Of a stretch of 64,000 nucleotides of DNA, positions 25,697 through 34,896 are shown piece by piece. Source of the stretch: Gammaproteobacteria bacterium (lineage in GTDB: Bacteria; Pseudomonadota; Gammaproteobacteria; Steroidobacterales; Woeseiaceae). Below the pieces are notes generated by a model. That model was not told the DNA's origin. It worked only from the letters and a program-made list of their open reading frames with translations, and made no database searches. A program made the translations under genes and the position numbers. The DNA is taken from positions 372,003 through 436,002 of the forward strand of contig JAHZJK010000024.1 of assembly GCA_022600955.1 (NCBI GenBank), written 5' to 3'. Numbering within the stretch: the first letter of the stretch is position 1; each line of letters begins with the position of its first letter.

Positions 25697-26965
25697 ATTA
25701 AAACCCCGCGAATCCTGATGATGTTGGCACTCGTTGTCGCCGGCGAACTGGTTTTTGGGCTCGCATTCAATGTCCCACGGTTTTTTAGACCCACGATGCT
25801 GGAGGTGTTCAATATTTCGAACACGCAGCTCGGTGACATGTTCGCGGTCTATGGCATCGCTGCAATGTTGTCGTATTTTCCCGGAGGCGCGACTGCCGAT
25901 CATTTTTCGGCGCGGTCGCTGATGACCGTATCTCTCGTTGCTACTGCGGTCGGCGGCCTGTATATGCTGACGATTCCAGGCCCGATGCAGATGGCATTGC
26001 TATACGGGTATTGGGGTGTATCGACGATCATTCTGTTCTGGGGCGCACTGATACGCGCGACGCGCGATTGGGGTGGCACGTCGACGCAAGGTACTGCTTT
26101 CGGCATTCTTGAAGGCGGGCGTGGCCTCGTGGCAGCATCGGTAGCGGCCGTTGCAGTCAGTTTGCTGGCGTTTTATATGCCGGACGATGCGAACTTGGCG
26201 ACCGATGAGGAGCGGCTCGCCGGTTTCCGGGCTGTCGTCGTTTTCTACTCGTTGCTGACCTTGCTGACTGCGGCTTTCGTCTGGATTTCAATAGCGCCAG
26301 ATGAACGCAATGAAGGCGCGTCTTTCAGGCCGTTGGCCGGGATGGGGCTTGTTATCGGTCGCCCGGTTGTATGGATCACAGCCGCGATTATTATTTGCGC
26401 CTACTGCGGCTACAAGGGCCTCGACAATTATTCGCTGTATGCCGTACAGGTACTCGGAATGGACGAAGTGCAGGGTGCTCGACTGGCATCTTTTGGCGCA
26501 TGGACCCGACCGATTGCTGCCGTAATTGCGGGACTGATCGCTGATCGCTTTAACGCTACGCGATCGTTGCTGGCGATGTTCGTGGTGTTGTCGGTGTCAT
26601 ACGGAGTCTGGTCTACACTAACGCCGGATGGCGCGGGTCTGAGCCTTATCTATATCAACTTCTTCCTTACCTATATATTTGTCTACGCATTGCGCGGTAT
26701 CTATTTCGCACTGCTTGAGGAGAATCGGACACCACTTCACCACACCGGTGCAGCGGTCGGGCTGATCTCCCTGATCGGGTACACGCCTGATATATTCTTT
26801 GCGCCGATCGGTGGCCGTATTCTCGACGCCAATCCTGGCATTGTGGGCCATCAGAACTACCTGTTCTTTCTGGCCAGCATTGCCGTCTGCGGCATGCTGA
26901 CTGTGGCCTTGCTATTGTGGTTGGGGCGCAACGGCGTGGCAAAACTCTGGCAAGTGACGAAATAA
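25697..26965 (+). CDS. MFS transporter, possible ATT start
   Basis: The protein has about twelve membrane segments and the fold of the major facilitator superfamily; NVPRFFRPTMLEVFNISNTQLGD lies near its N-terminus. The first ATG is 25718 (415 residues) but has no ribosome site. An in-frame ATT at 25697 stands 7 bases after GGAG and adds IKTPRIL, a normal MFS leader, so I give that start; ATT is a rare but known initiator. Substrate is unknown; the acidic and small-residue pattern of helix 1 gives no clue. It may be transcribed with the downstream small membrane protein. Confidence 0.85.
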   Translation: MKTPRILMMLALVVAGELVFGLAFNVPRFFRPTMLEVFNISNTQLGDMFAVYGIAAMLSYFPGGATADHFSARSLMTVSLVATAVGGLYMLTIPGPMQMALLYGYWGVSTIILFWGALIRATRDWGGTSTQGTAFGILEGGRGLVAASVAAVAVSLLAFYMPDDANLATDEERLAGFRAVVVFYSLLTLLTAAFVWISIAPDERNEGASFRPLAGMGLVIGRPVVWITAAIIICAYCGYKGLDNYSLYAVQVLGMDEVQGARLASFGAWTRPIAAVIAGLIADRFNATRSLLAMFVVLSVSYGVWSTLTPDGAGLSLIYINFFLTYIFVYALRGIYFALLEENRTPLHHTGAAVGLISLIGYTPDIFFAPIGGRILDANPGIVGHQNYLFFLASIAVCGMLTVALLLWLGRNGVAKLWQVTK

Positions 26966-26995
26966 AATCGAGCCTGTTGAGGTCCATAGACGTAT

Positions 26996-27433
26996 ATGAA
27001 CAAGAAGTCGACAATCACAGAACAGCTGCGCCGCAACAGCGTTGCTCTAATCAGTCTGGCGATAGCGATAACCAGCCTTGGGTACAATACCTGGCGCAAT
27101 GAGGCGAGCGAGCACAATCGCAATCAGCGTCTTGTGACTATCGAGTTGTTGCTGATGCTCGGAGACTTGCAGCAGATCACGATGGATTGCCATTACGGTT
27201 TGTCCGAGGAAAAAGACGCATTACTTCGCGCCGGATGGGCGAAGGTCCTGACCATTCGCGATATTTCGCAAGTGGCGTCTGGAGGGGTTCCTGTTATGGC
27301 CGATTCGCTCTACACCGTCTGGAACGCCGACCGAGAGGCTCTGGGTGATGATGTAAATGCCAAGGACAGGATTATCACGGCATTGGAAAATGTTCGCGCC
27401 AGTACGCACGAAGTCTTGCGCGGCCTGGACTAA
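26996..27433 (+). CDS. Hypothetical single-pass membrane protein
   Basis: 145 residues with one membrane segment near the N-terminus (about 16-33) and a soluble domain rich in charged helices. I do not recognise a family. It sits 30 bases after the MFS gene and 42 bases before the lipoprotein methyltransferase gene in the same direction. The codon use looks like that of its neighbours, so it is probably a real gene. Confidence 0.7.
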   Translation: MNKKSTITEQLRRNSVALISLAIAITSLGYNTWRNEASEHNRNQRLVTIELLLMLGDLQQITMDCHYGLSEEKDALLRAGWAKVLTIRDISQVASGGVPVMADSLYTVWNADREALGDDVNAKDRIITALENVRASTHEVLRGLD

Positions 27434-27475
27434 ATCGATAATTTCAGCAGACAGCAAACAGCATTGGGGATAAAC

Positions 27476-28381
27476 ATGAGACTAGCTATCGCGGTATTGG
27501 CGGCACTGGCACTGGCACTGGCTGCCTGCCAGCCGGCAAATGAATCAACAGACACGACAACGACGGAAGTGGTGGAGAGTGGTGTCGATTCTGGCAACAA
27601 CACACGTCTCATGGATATTCTTACTGCCCAGCCCGAGGAGGCCCAGGCTCGTTACCAATACCGGCACCCGCAGGAAACGATCGAGTTCTTTGGCATCGAG
27701 CCGGGCATGACAGTTGTTGAAGGCCTTCCCGGTGGCGGCTATTACACCAAGATCCTGCTGCCTTACCTGGGCGCCGATGGCCGAGTAATTGGTGCGGACT
27801 ACGCACTCGATATGTACCGCTTGTTCCCATTCGGCACGGACGAATTTATTGCGAAAAAAGAAACCTGGACGACCGACTTTGTCACGGACGCTGCGGAGTG
27901 GGCGGGTGAAGACGGTGCGTCAGCGACTGGATTCCATTTCGGATCCATGCCGGATGACCTGGCTGGCACCGCCGACGCGGTCTTTTTCACGCGCGTGTTG
28001 CACAACCTGGCGCGCTTCGAGTCCGAGGGGGATTTTCTGTCGATCGCGCTTGAGAATGCTTTCAAACTACTAAAGCCGGGTGGCACTTTCGGTGTCGTGC
28101 AGCATCAAGCCCGTGACGAAATGCCGGACTCGTTTGCTGACGGTAGTCATGGCTACTTGAAGAAGGCGTTTGTTATTGCCGCCATCGAGCAAGCAGGATT
28201 CGAGTTCGTCGCGGAGAGTCCGGTCAATGAGAATCCGGCAGATCAACCTGCTGAGGACGACATCGTCTGGCGTTTGCCGCCGTCGTTGGCTACCAGTCGT
28301 GACAACCCGGAGCTCCTTGCGGAGTTGACTGCAGTCGGCGAGTCAAACCGCATGACGCTTAAATTTCGCAAACCTGAATAG
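27476..28381 (+). CDS. Lipoprotein with class I methyltransferase fold (COG4798-like)
   Basis: The ATG at 27476 follows GGGGAT and gives a lipoprotein signal with lipobox LAAC (Cys18). The 301-residue product carries a Rossmann methyltransferase motif I in VVEGLPGGGYYTKILLPYL, motif II acidic residue in GADY and a later LKPGGTFGVVQHQ strand. S-adenosylmethionine is normally cytosolic, so an exported methyltransferase fold is puzzling; the family is nevertheless widespread with such signals. The signal segment is encoded by a triple GGCACT repeat. Its stop abuts the convergent nuclease gene. Confidence 0.85.
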   Translation: MRLAIAVLAALALALAACQPANESTDTTTTEVVESGVDSGNNTRLMDILTAQPEEAQARYQYRHPQETIEFFGIEPGMTVVEGLPGGGYYTKILLPYLGADGRVIGADYALDMYRLFPFGTDEFIAKKETWTTDFVTDAAEWAGEDGASATGFHFGSMPDDLAGTADAVFFTRVLHNLARFESEGDFLSIALENAFKLLKPGGTFGVVQHQARDEMPDSFADGSHGYLKKAFVIAAIEQAGFEFVAESPVNENPADQPAEDDIVWRLPPSLATSRDNPELLAELTAVGESNRMTLKFRKPE

Positions 28382-30253
28382 TCAGTTCGTCAGGTCGAGG
28401 CCGATAATTACGGGATCGTGATCGGAGGCTCGGTACGGCACGTTGGCATCAAACAGCGTGGCGTCCCGGCCATTCTCCAGGTTGTAGTCGAGTAGCTGTG
28501 GTTCATCCGCATTGATGTGCCACTCAGTGACGCCCGCAACCTGGTTGACGAGGCTGGCAGACACCAGGGCATGATCCAGTGCACCTGCCTGCCCGTCAAA
28601 AACGAATGAATACGGTGTGGCCTGACTGTCGAGCAAATTGGAGAGGCCCGCGTTGCGCATCGCGACGAGCGGGTCTTCCATCAGGTAGGCGTTCAGGTCA
28701 CCTATGACCAGGTAGTCATGGTCACCACTGCCGGTCGGGTCTGTTGCAACCCAGTCAGCCAGTGCAGCGGCTGCGTTTGTTCTGGTTTGATTGCAATTTC
28801 CCTGGCCATCGCTCGTATTAGGGTCACCATCGTTGTCACACGAAGAGCCTTTCGATTTGAAGTGATTGACGACGACTGAAAACACTGCGCCCGACGAAAT
28901 AATCTCAAACGCCTGTGCAAGGGCCGGACGATTACGACTCTCGGCGAATCTCGGATCCACACTTGAATCCAGTATTGCGAACGCCCCTGCCAGTCGCACC
29001 GCCCCGGTGTTGTAGATGAAGCCGGTTTTGATTGCGTCGTCGTTGATCGTACCCGTATTGACGAATGCGTAATCATTCGCGCCGATCTTTGAATTCAAAG
29101 CATCGACCAGCATAACGATCGACTCCGCAGCATTGTTCTCAAGTTCAATCAGACCGATGATCTGCGCATCCATCATTTCGAGTGCTGTAACGGTTTTCGC
29201 CAGTTGCCTCGCCAGTTCCTCGGCGCTGTCTGCGCCACGGCAGTTGTCGTTCCCCTGCGGGCCGCAGATCGCCTGGCCGGTATCAACCGCTGAAAAGAAA
29301 TTCAGCACGTTGAAGCTCGCAACACGTGTACTGCCAGCGATGCCGGGTGCCGGGGGTCTTGGGTTGTCGTCGTCGAATACAGGTGCCTCGCGCGGCATGA
29401 TCCGCCAGGTTTCGATGCCACTGCCGCCGCTACCCTTTGCATAACGAAGGTTTCCGGTAGCTGCCGTTATCGAGTCGCCCGTTCGGATCGAATAGCCGGC
29501 CGATGAACCAGCCGCAAGATGAAGGATGTTGGCAGGGTTGGATGAGCGCAGGCCGTCATCGAGTACGATTTGTCGTGCTGCGATCGCCTCTTTGTGTGCG
29601 GCGTATGCTGCAGCATCGGGTGCATTGCTATTCGTGTACTGTAGCAGCCGCCCATTTGCGCTCAAGCCAGCCTCGCCAAACTGTTCGAGGAAGCGCAGGT
29701 TCGTGACAGTGAGTTTTTGCGGGAACCTGACCAGCATTCCCTCAAACTGTTCTAGCTCGGCAACCGGGTCGCCGTCTGCGTTCAGAACAACAGCGGGGCT
29801 TGGGAGATTCACGTCGGTCGGTGGTACCGAGCCACTTCCTGTTCTGGTCACAGAAGTAGGTGCAATCTGTGTCTCACCAAAAAATTCACTGACAACTCCG
29901 GAAACTTCGACGCGGTCGCCAACATCGACATTCCGGGTGGCTGAGTTGCCGTCAAAAATGAAAATGCCTTCTGACGTTGCCGGATCATTGTCAGCAATTT
30001 CCTGTTGCAGATAAAAGCCGCCGAGATTGCGCGCAGGATCTGCATCGTTGTCCTGAAAGTCACCCGTGACGACACCAACTACCGTAACGGACTGTCCTTC
30101 GAACGGACTGGTATTGCCGCTGCCCTGCACCGTGGAAATCGGCGTTACGCCTGACGGCGGTGGCGGAGCAGGGGTGACAGGCGTTGAGCTGCCGCCACCA
30201 CTGCTACACGCGACAATTGCAAAAGCCGTAAACAAGAGTGTGAGAATCTTCAT
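28382..30253 (-). CDS. ExeM/NucH-type extracellular endonuclease, lipoprotein
   Basis: The 623-residue protein starts with a lipoprotein signal (lipobox IVAC, Cys16) and a Ser/Gly/Pro-rich linker. An OB-like domain (about 40-290) precedes an endonuclease/exonuclease/phosphatase domain with SFNVLNFF, LIELENN (metal Glu), VIGDLNAY and the closing YRASDHDPVIIG (catalytic Asp-His). ExeM and NucH degrade extracellular DNA and act in phosphate scavenging or biofilm dispersal. The usual C-terminal GlyGly-CTERM is absent; lipid anchoring replaces it. Confidence 0.92.
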   Translation of the reverse strand: MKILTLLFTAFAIVACSSGGGSSTPVTPAPPPPSGVTPISTVQGSGNTSPFEGQSVTVVGVVTGDFQDNDADPARNLGGFYLQQEIADNDPATSEGIFIFDGNSATRNVDVGDRVEVSGVVSEFFGETQIAPTSVTRTGSGSVPPTDVNLPSPAVVLNADGDPVAELEQFEGMLVRFPQKLTVTNLRFLEQFGEAGLSANGRLLQYTNSNAPDAAAYAAHKEAIAARQIVLDDGLRSSNPANILHLAAGSSAGYSIRTGDSITAATGNLRYAKGSGGSGIETWRIMPREAPVFDDDNPRPPAPGIAGSTRVASFNVLNFFSAVDTGQAICGPQGNDNCRGADSAEELARQLAKTVTALEMMDAQIIGLIELENNAAESIVMLVDALNSKIGANDYAFVNTGTINDDAIKTGFIYNTGAVRLAGAFAILDSSVDPRFAESRNRPALAQAFEIISSGAVFSVVVNHFKSKGSSCDNDGDPNTSDGQGNCNQTRTNAAAALADWVATDPTGSGDHDYLVIGDLNAYLMEDPLVAMRNAGLSNLLDSQATPYSFVFDGQAGALDHALVSASLVNQVAGVTEWHINADEPQLLDYNLENGRDATLFDANVPYRASDHDPVIIGLDLTN

Positions 30254-30262
30254 GAGGGCATA

Positions 30263-30961
30263 TTAGCCCATGTCGAATAACAGAATCTCGACATCTGTGG
30301 TTGCCGCAATGCTCACATGTGTTTCGTCGCTTATTTGCATCCCGTCGCCGTCATTGACGTGTTCGCCGTTGACAGTGGCCTCGCCCTGCACAATATGCAC
30401 AAACACTTTATGCCCCGGTGCAATCGAATGCTTCAGCTCAGTACCCTGCTCGATAACGCTCGCGAACAGGTCGACATGCTGGTGCACGGTCACGGAGCCA
30501 TCGCGACCATCGCGCGATGCAACCAGGCGTAAACGGTTCAGTTTGTCCTCGCGCGAGAACGCCGTTTGTTCGTAGCCCGGTTCCAGGCCGTCTTGCTCCG
30601 GAAATATCCAGATCTGTAACAAGTGCAGTTCAGTGTCTGGCGAGTGATTGAACTCGCTGTGTCGAACGCCGGTTCCGGCGGTCATGCGCTGAACTTCGCC
30701 AGCGTTGATGACGGTTCCGTTGCCCATGCTGTCTTTGTGTTCGATCGCGCCCGAGATCGGGTACGTGACGATTTCCATGTCTCGATGCGGGTGAGTGCCA
30801 AATCCCCTGCCGGGTGCGATTCGATCTTCGTTGATGACGCGTAACGGACCGAAACTGACGCGCTCCGGATTCTGGTACTCAGCAAATGAGAAAGTATGCT
30901 TGGCTTTGAGCCAGCCGTGATCCGCGCTTCCACGCGTATCGGCTTTGATGATTTCAATCAT
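30263..30961 (-). CDS. Pirin family protein
   Basis: 232 residues from an ATG preceded by GGAG. The bicupin pirin fold is shown by FSFAEYQNPERVSFGPLRVINEDR and the metal-binding segment FGTHPHRDMEIVTYPISGAIEHKDS. Bacterial pirins bind iron and some have quercetin dioxygenase activity or modulate central metabolism. It lies 10 bases after the azoreductase gene on the same strand, a common pairing in quinone or electrophile defence operons controlled by a LysR regulator. Confidence 0.93.
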   Translation of the reverse strand: MIEIIKADTRGSADHGWLKAKHTFSFAEYQNPERVSFGPLRVINEDRIAPGRGFGTHPHRDMEIVTYPISGAIEHKDSMGNGTVINAGEVQRMTAGTGVRHSEFNHSPDTELHLLQIWIFPEQDGLEPGYEQTAFSREDKLNRLRLVASRDGRDGSVTVHQHVDLFASVIEQGTELKHSIAPGHKVFVHIVQGEATVNGEHVNDGDGMQISDETHVSIAATTDVEILLFDMG

Positions 30962-30971
30962 GTCTGTCTCC

Positions 30972-31592
30972 TCAGGCTGCTCTGGATCCAAGATGAATCA
31001 GTTCCGCGATCTTCGCGCGAGCGTTGTCCATTGACTCTTCCGCGCTGCTGTTAAGTCGGTCTGCGGCGATGATTTCGATATCGGTAATACCCACAAAGTT
31101 CAGGGCGTGACGAAGATACGGTGTTGCAAAATCGACCGGGCTTCCAACCGGGACACCGCCTGTCGCAACAATCAGGTAAGCCTTCTTGCCTTCAAGCAGG
31201 CCAACCGGGCCATTCTCTGTGTACTGAAAGGTCAGCCTGGCACGCGCGATCATGTCGACCCACGCTTTCAGAGTTGCCGGGATCGAAAAATTATAGATTG
31301 GTGCACCGAACACGAGTACGTCGGCAACTTGCAGTTCGCTGACCAGGGTGTCGGAGTAGGCGAGCGCCTCACGATGCTGCTCGGTGCGCAGCTCGTCAGG
31401 CGTGAAATTCGCGGTAATCCAGGCGTCATTGACGAAGGGCACGCCCAGGCTAACGTCGCGAGCAACGACGTCAACGGACTCGTGCCGGTCTTCAAGTGCG
31501 GCGATCAGGTCCGCGCTCAGCTGGCGCGAGGCTGAATCGTCTTTGCGCCCGCTGGCGCTGATCTGCAATACGTTCAATTTCTGCTTCGGCAT
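30972..31592 (-). CDS. azoR: FMN-dependent NADH-azoreductase
   Basis: The 206-residue flavodoxin-like protein has LQISASGRKDDSASRQLS (FMN phosphate loop) and GAPIYNFSIPATLKAWVDMIARA, both typical of AzoR. Such enzymes reduce quinones and azo compounds by two-electron transfer and protect against thiol stress. The start is the ATG at 31592 after a CTGGAGAAAG ribosome site. The gene is divergent from a LysR regulator and is followed by pirin. Confidence 0.93.
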   Translation of the reverse strand: MPKQKLNVLQISASGRKDDSASRQLSADLIAALEDRHESVDVVARDVSLGVPFVNDAWITANFTPDELRTEQHREALAYSDTLVSELQVADVLVFGAPIYNFSIPATLKAWVDMIARARLTFQYTENGPVGLLEGKKAYLIVATGGVPVGSPVDFATPYLRHALNFVGITDIEIIAADRLNSSAEESMDNARAKIAELIHLGSRAA

Positions 31593-31670
31593 GTCTTTCT
31601 CCAGTGTGTTGCCTGTCAGAGTGCAGTTTCGCTGTTGATTGAATAGGGATAAAGATGGCAATTCGCATTA

Positions 31671-31695
31671 TATTGTTTCAAAATACGCAACAATA
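31671..31695. promoter_or_regulatory. LysR-type operator overlapping the lysR start codon
   Basis: TATTGTT (31671-31677) and AACAATA (31689-31695) form a perfect 7-bp inverted repeat with an 11-base spacer, containing T-N11-A spacing. It covers the first base of the LysR ATG in the 102-bp gap to azoR, as expected for an autoregulatory LysR binding site. Confidence 0.55.
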
Positions 31696-32621
31696 TGGAC
31701 AAATTCGAGGATATTCAGGCATTTGTAGCCGTCGTCGAGGCGGGTAGCTTTACCGCAGCTGCAGAACGGCTCGGGGCCGCCAAGTCCGCTGTCAGCCGCC
31801 GGGTTTCGGCGCTCGAGGAGCGCCTTGGCGTGCAATTGCTGCGCAGGACGACGCGGGTGCTGAACCTGACGCAAACCGGGCGCAGCTTTTTCGAGCACAG
31901 CACCCGCATTCTGGCGGATCTCGAAGAGGCTGAGGCCGCCGTGCAACAGGAGCACGGCGAACTCCGTGGCCGCCTGCGCGTCGCCCTGCCGTTGTCGTTC
32001 GGTGTTCGTCACATGTGCGGACCGATCGCGGCATTTTCGAAACTGCACCCGAAAGTGCAGTTCGACCTCGATCTCAATGACCGCCAGGTTGACCTTATCG
32101 AGGAAAACGTGGACGTCGCGGTTCGTATCGGGCACCTGCAAGATTCGTCACTCATAGCGCGACGTCTTTTTGATGTCCGCGCAGTCGTGTGTGCGTCCCC
32201 ACACTATCTGAACATGCATGGCGCGGTGCAGACACCGGACGATCTTCAGGCACACGAATGCCTGGTCTATACCAACCGCAGCGACCCCGAGCGCTGGGAC
32301 TACGAAGACAAGGAAGGTCAGCGACACACCGTGAAGGTGAATGTCGTTATGCGGGCAAGCAGCGGAGACTTTCTCACGAATGCGGCGGCACACGGCCTTG
32401 GCATAGTGATTCAACCAACATTCATCGCCGCGGACGCGATACGCCGCGGTAACCTGGTGCCGATCCTGACCGACTATACGTTCGCAATATCACCGGCGTA
32501 CGCCGTGTATCCGCCTACCCGGCACCTGTCCTACCGCGTGCGGGCTTTCATTGACTTTCTGGCTCAAAAGTTCGCCGGAACGCCGCAATGGGAGCGAGAT
32601 TGCGAAAGACCCGCAGTCTGA
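31695..32621 (+). CDS. LysR family transcriptional regulator
   Basis: 308 residues with the N-terminal winged helix-turn-helix (about 1-60, FTAAAERLGAAKSAVSRRVSALEERLG) and a C-terminal substrate-binding domain. The sequence belongs to the group that controls neighbouring redox enzymes. It is divergent from azoR-pirin and very likely controls them in response to a quinone-like or aromatic ligand. Its start codon lies within a dyad repeat, which suggests autorepression. Confidence 0.95.
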   Translation: MDKFEDIQAFVAVVEAGSFTAAAERLGAAKSAVSRRVSALEERLGVQLLRRTTRVLNLTQTGRSFFEHSTRILADLEEAEAAVQQEHGELRGRLRVALPLSFGVRHMCGPIAAFSKLHPKVQFDLDLNDRQVDLIEENVDVAVRIGHLQDSSLIARRLFDVRAVVCASPHYLNMHGAVQTPDDLQAHECLVYTNRSDPERWDYEDKEGQRHTVKVNVVMRASSGDFLTNAAAHGLGIVIQPTFIAADAIRRGNLVPILTDYTFAISPAYAVYPPTRHLSYRVRAFIDFLAQKFAGTPQWERDCERPAV

Positions 32622-32868
32622 AACATCCGGAAACATTGGAAGACAGTTTCGACACCATTACGTAATAAGTGCCCTGTATCGTCGGTCTCCTGAATACAAG
32701 TATCGTACACACGACTCCCCTAAATCGGCACATGGACGTGCCGTACCTAATATCGTCCCAGTACTCCTGTGATCGTAGCGAATCTAAGGTATTGCGACAG
32801 TGGTTGCGGCCAGACTATAGTCTCAAGTATCAGATGGCGGGAATCATCTGCTATCAGGTAGAGATTTT
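32622..32868. other. Intergenic gap with one small hairpin
   Basis: This 247-bp gap is the largest in the window. It holds an inverted repeat CGGCAC (32726-32731) / GTGCCG (32738-32743) with a 6-base loop but no T-run, so it is not a standard terminator. No convincing gene is seen; a 72-codon frame here has no ribosome site or familiar sequence. An AGGTAGAG ribosome site leads into the next gene. Confidence 0.5.
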
Positions 32869-33249
32869 ATGCGAAAAACAGTACTAAGCCTTATCGTTAT
32901 TCTTGCGTGTGGCAGCGCGGCTGCAGCTGATACGCTGAAAGAGTTTCGCGGCAGCGGCAATATGACTACGGCTATCTTTACGGTTGAGTCTCCCTGGCTG
33001 CTGGACTGGCGGCTCGATGCCGACTTTGAAAGCATGGTGGCGCTCGATGTAACTCTGGTTGAAGCGCATACAGGACGGCATGTGGGCCGGGTGCTGCATA
33101 CCAAGCGTATAGGCAATGGACTGAAGCTTTTCGAAGAGGGCGGCCAGTACCAGTTGCGGATCAGCTCGACGCTCGCACGCTGGTCATTCAAGGTGCAGCA
33201 AATCAAGCCAGAAGAGGCCCGCCTCTACACGCCCCGTGGTGAGGATTGA
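32869..33249 (+). CDS. Hypothetical secreted protein
   Basis: 126 residues with a clear signal peptide ending SAAAAD. The mature part of about 105 residues is beta-rich, with GSGNMTTAIFTVESPWLLDWRL near its start, which looks like a small periplasmic beta-sandwich. I do not recognise a named family. It is followed by an AI-2E family gene 31 bases later in the same direction. Confidence 0.75.
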   Translation: MRKTVLSLIVILACGSAAAADTLKEFRGSGNMTTAIFTVESPWLLDWRLDADFESMVALDVTLVEAHTGRHVGRVLHTKRIGNGLKLFEEGGQYQLRISSTLARWSFKVQQIKPEEARLYTPRGED

Positions 33250-33280
33250 CACCGGCGAGTCAAGCGCTCGTTAATGTGCG

Positions 33281-34366
33281 ATGATTCCAGCCGTGAGTCG
33301 TCTCGGAAGCAAGAAAGGCACGGCGGTCGTCAGTACCGCCGCAGTTATCGTCATCATCTACGGTATGCAGATGGCGAAAGTCCTGCTGGTGCCTTTCCTG
33401 ATCGCGGCGTTCCTGGCGATGATCACTGTACGTCCAATGTTGTGGTTGCAGAGCAAGCGTGTGCCGAGTTTCCTCGCAGCGCTAATGATTGTGACGATGA
33501 TCATGCTGATTCTCGCCGTCGTCGGTACCATTCTTGGCAGCTCGATTGCGGAGTTTACGGCGGCACTGCCGGGCTACCAGGCGCGCCTGGATACGATTGT
33601 TGACGGGGCGATACAGTTTGTCCTGAAATACCTCAACACCGATGATTCCGTCCAGAATCTCGGGGACATGATCGACCCCGGCTGGGCAATGGGACAGGTT
33701 GCGACCATTCTGAACAGTCTCAAGGACGTTCTGACCAACACTTTTCTGATCATATTTACGATGATCTTTATTCTCCTCGAGGCATCCAGCGTGGGCGTGA
33801 AGGTACAAGCCGCGTTCGGTCGCAGCGCAGATTCGTTGCAGGGGCCGCGAGAGTTTCTGCAGAATCTCGGGCGTTATCTTGGCATCAAGACAGTTGTCAG
33901 TATCGCGACTGGGATTTGTGCAGGGCTGGTAACCTGGTCAATTGGCGTCGATTTCCCTCTGTTGTGGGCGATGCTCGCATTCCTCCTCAACTATGTGCCA
34001 ACGATTGGCTCAATTATCGCCGCTGTACCACCGGTACTTCTTGCCCTGGTGCAATTGGGACCCGGTGAGGCCGGAGCAACGGCGATCGGCTTCGCCGCGA
34101 TCAATGTGGCTTTCGGCAACTTTATTGAGCCACGCCTGCTTGGCTACGGCGTAGGCATTTCGCCCCTGGTTGTATTCGTCGGCTTGCTATTCTGGGGATG
34201 GGTGTTTGGCCCGGTCGGCATGTTGCTGTCAGTGCCGCTTACGATGACCTTGAAACTCGCGCTCGAGAGCGATGAGCGCACCCGCTGGATCGCAATCCTG
34301 ATCGGCTCCGAGCGCGACGCCCAGCACGCCCTGAAGAACGCTCCGGAGCCAGTTGCATCAGATTGA
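33281..34366 (+). CDS. AI-2E family transporter (YdiK/PerM-like)
   Basis: 361 residues with about eight membrane segments in the pattern of the AI-2E transporter superfamily: a paired N-terminal hydrophobic region, a long soluble loop (about 95-165), and the conserved LLWAMLAFLLNYVPTIGSIIAAVPP segment. Members include the autoinducer-2 exporter TqsA and sodium/proton antiporters; the substrate here is unknown. A GTG at 33293 could also be the start. The stop directly abuts the stop of the convergent CBS gene. Confidence 0.92.
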   Translation: MIPAVSRLGSKKGTAVVSTAAVIVIIYGMQMAKVLLVPFLIAAFLAMITVRPMLWLQSKRVPSFLAALMIVTMIMLILAVVGTILGSSIAEFTAALPGYQARLDTIVDGAIQFVLKYLNTDDSVQNLGDMIDPGWAMGQVATILNSLKDVLTNTFLIIFTMIFILLEASSVGVKVQAAFGRSADSLQGPREFLQNLGRYLGIKTVVSIATGICAGLVTWSIGVDFPLLWAMLAFLLNYVPTIGSIIAAVPPVLLALVQLGPGEAGATAIGFAAINVAFGNFIEPRLLGYGVGISPLVVFVGLLFWGWVFGPVGMLLSVPLTMTLKLALESDERTRWIAILIGSERDAQHALKNAPEPVASD

Positions 34367-34822
34367 TCAGGCGACGTCGGCGTCGTCGAAGTCGGTCTCG
34401 GTTGGCTCCAGCTCTTCGAGCTGTTCCAGTAAATTGATAGCAACTGCGACGAAGTCCGTGTCCGTGATAATGCCGGCAAGTTCACCATCGTTTGTAACGG
34501 GCAGGCAACCAATCTGATGACGTTCCAGGAAAAGTGCCGCCTGTCGGAGACTGGCGCGACGGTCAACTGTCGCAACGTCTTCCACCATAACGTCGCTAAC
34601 GCTAATGTCGTTGGCATGAATGCGGCTCTTGTCGTCACGCAAGAATGAGTCAGTCGCGGCCAGTACGTTTGTCAATGTAACGAGGCCCGCGAGCTTGCCG
34701 TCAATCGTGACTGGCAAGTGATGTATTCCATTGTCATGCATCAGCGAGCGCGCCTCAGCCAGAGTGGCGTCCGGCGGCACAGTGATCAGGCTGGTGCTCA
34801 TGATTTCGTCAATACTGAACAT
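34367..34822 (-). CDS. CBS-domain pair protein
   Basis: 151 residues made of two CBS domains (about 5-60 and 75-135), seen in MSTSLITVPPDATLAEARSLMHDNGIHHLPV and LERHQIGCLPVTNDGELAGIITDTDF. Stand-alone CBS pairs bind adenine nucleotides or S-adenosylmethionine and signal energy state. The ATG at 34822 follows AAGGAC. The C-terminal tail is very acidic. No partner protein is evident next to it. Confidence 0.93.
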   Translation of the reverse strand: MFSIDEIMSTSLITVPPDATLAEARSLMHDNGIHHLPVTIDGKLAGLVTLTNVLAATDSFLRDDKSRIHANDISVSDVMVEDVATVDRRASLRQAALFLERHQIGCLPVTNDGELAGIITDTDFVAVAINLLEQLEELEPTETDFDDADVA

Positions 34823-34896
34823 GCTTCTGTCCTTCTTTTTGCCCTGAATTCAGTCTAGCTAATCGGGCCTCGAGGACTATTGCGAGAAACACCTAT

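Noticed and set aside
27500..27525. Triple GGCACT tandem repeat as a phase-variation tract
   Set aside because: The unit is 6 bp, so copy changes stay in frame, and it simply encodes Ala-Leu in a signal peptide.
32726..32743. Hairpin CGGCAC/GTGCCG considered as a terminator for lysR
   Set aside because: It is short and lacks a following T-run, and lies over 100 bases after the stop.
32669..32887. 72-codon plus-strand frame in the largest gap
   Set aside because: No ribosome site, no familiar sequence, overlaps the well-supported secreted protein start in another frame.
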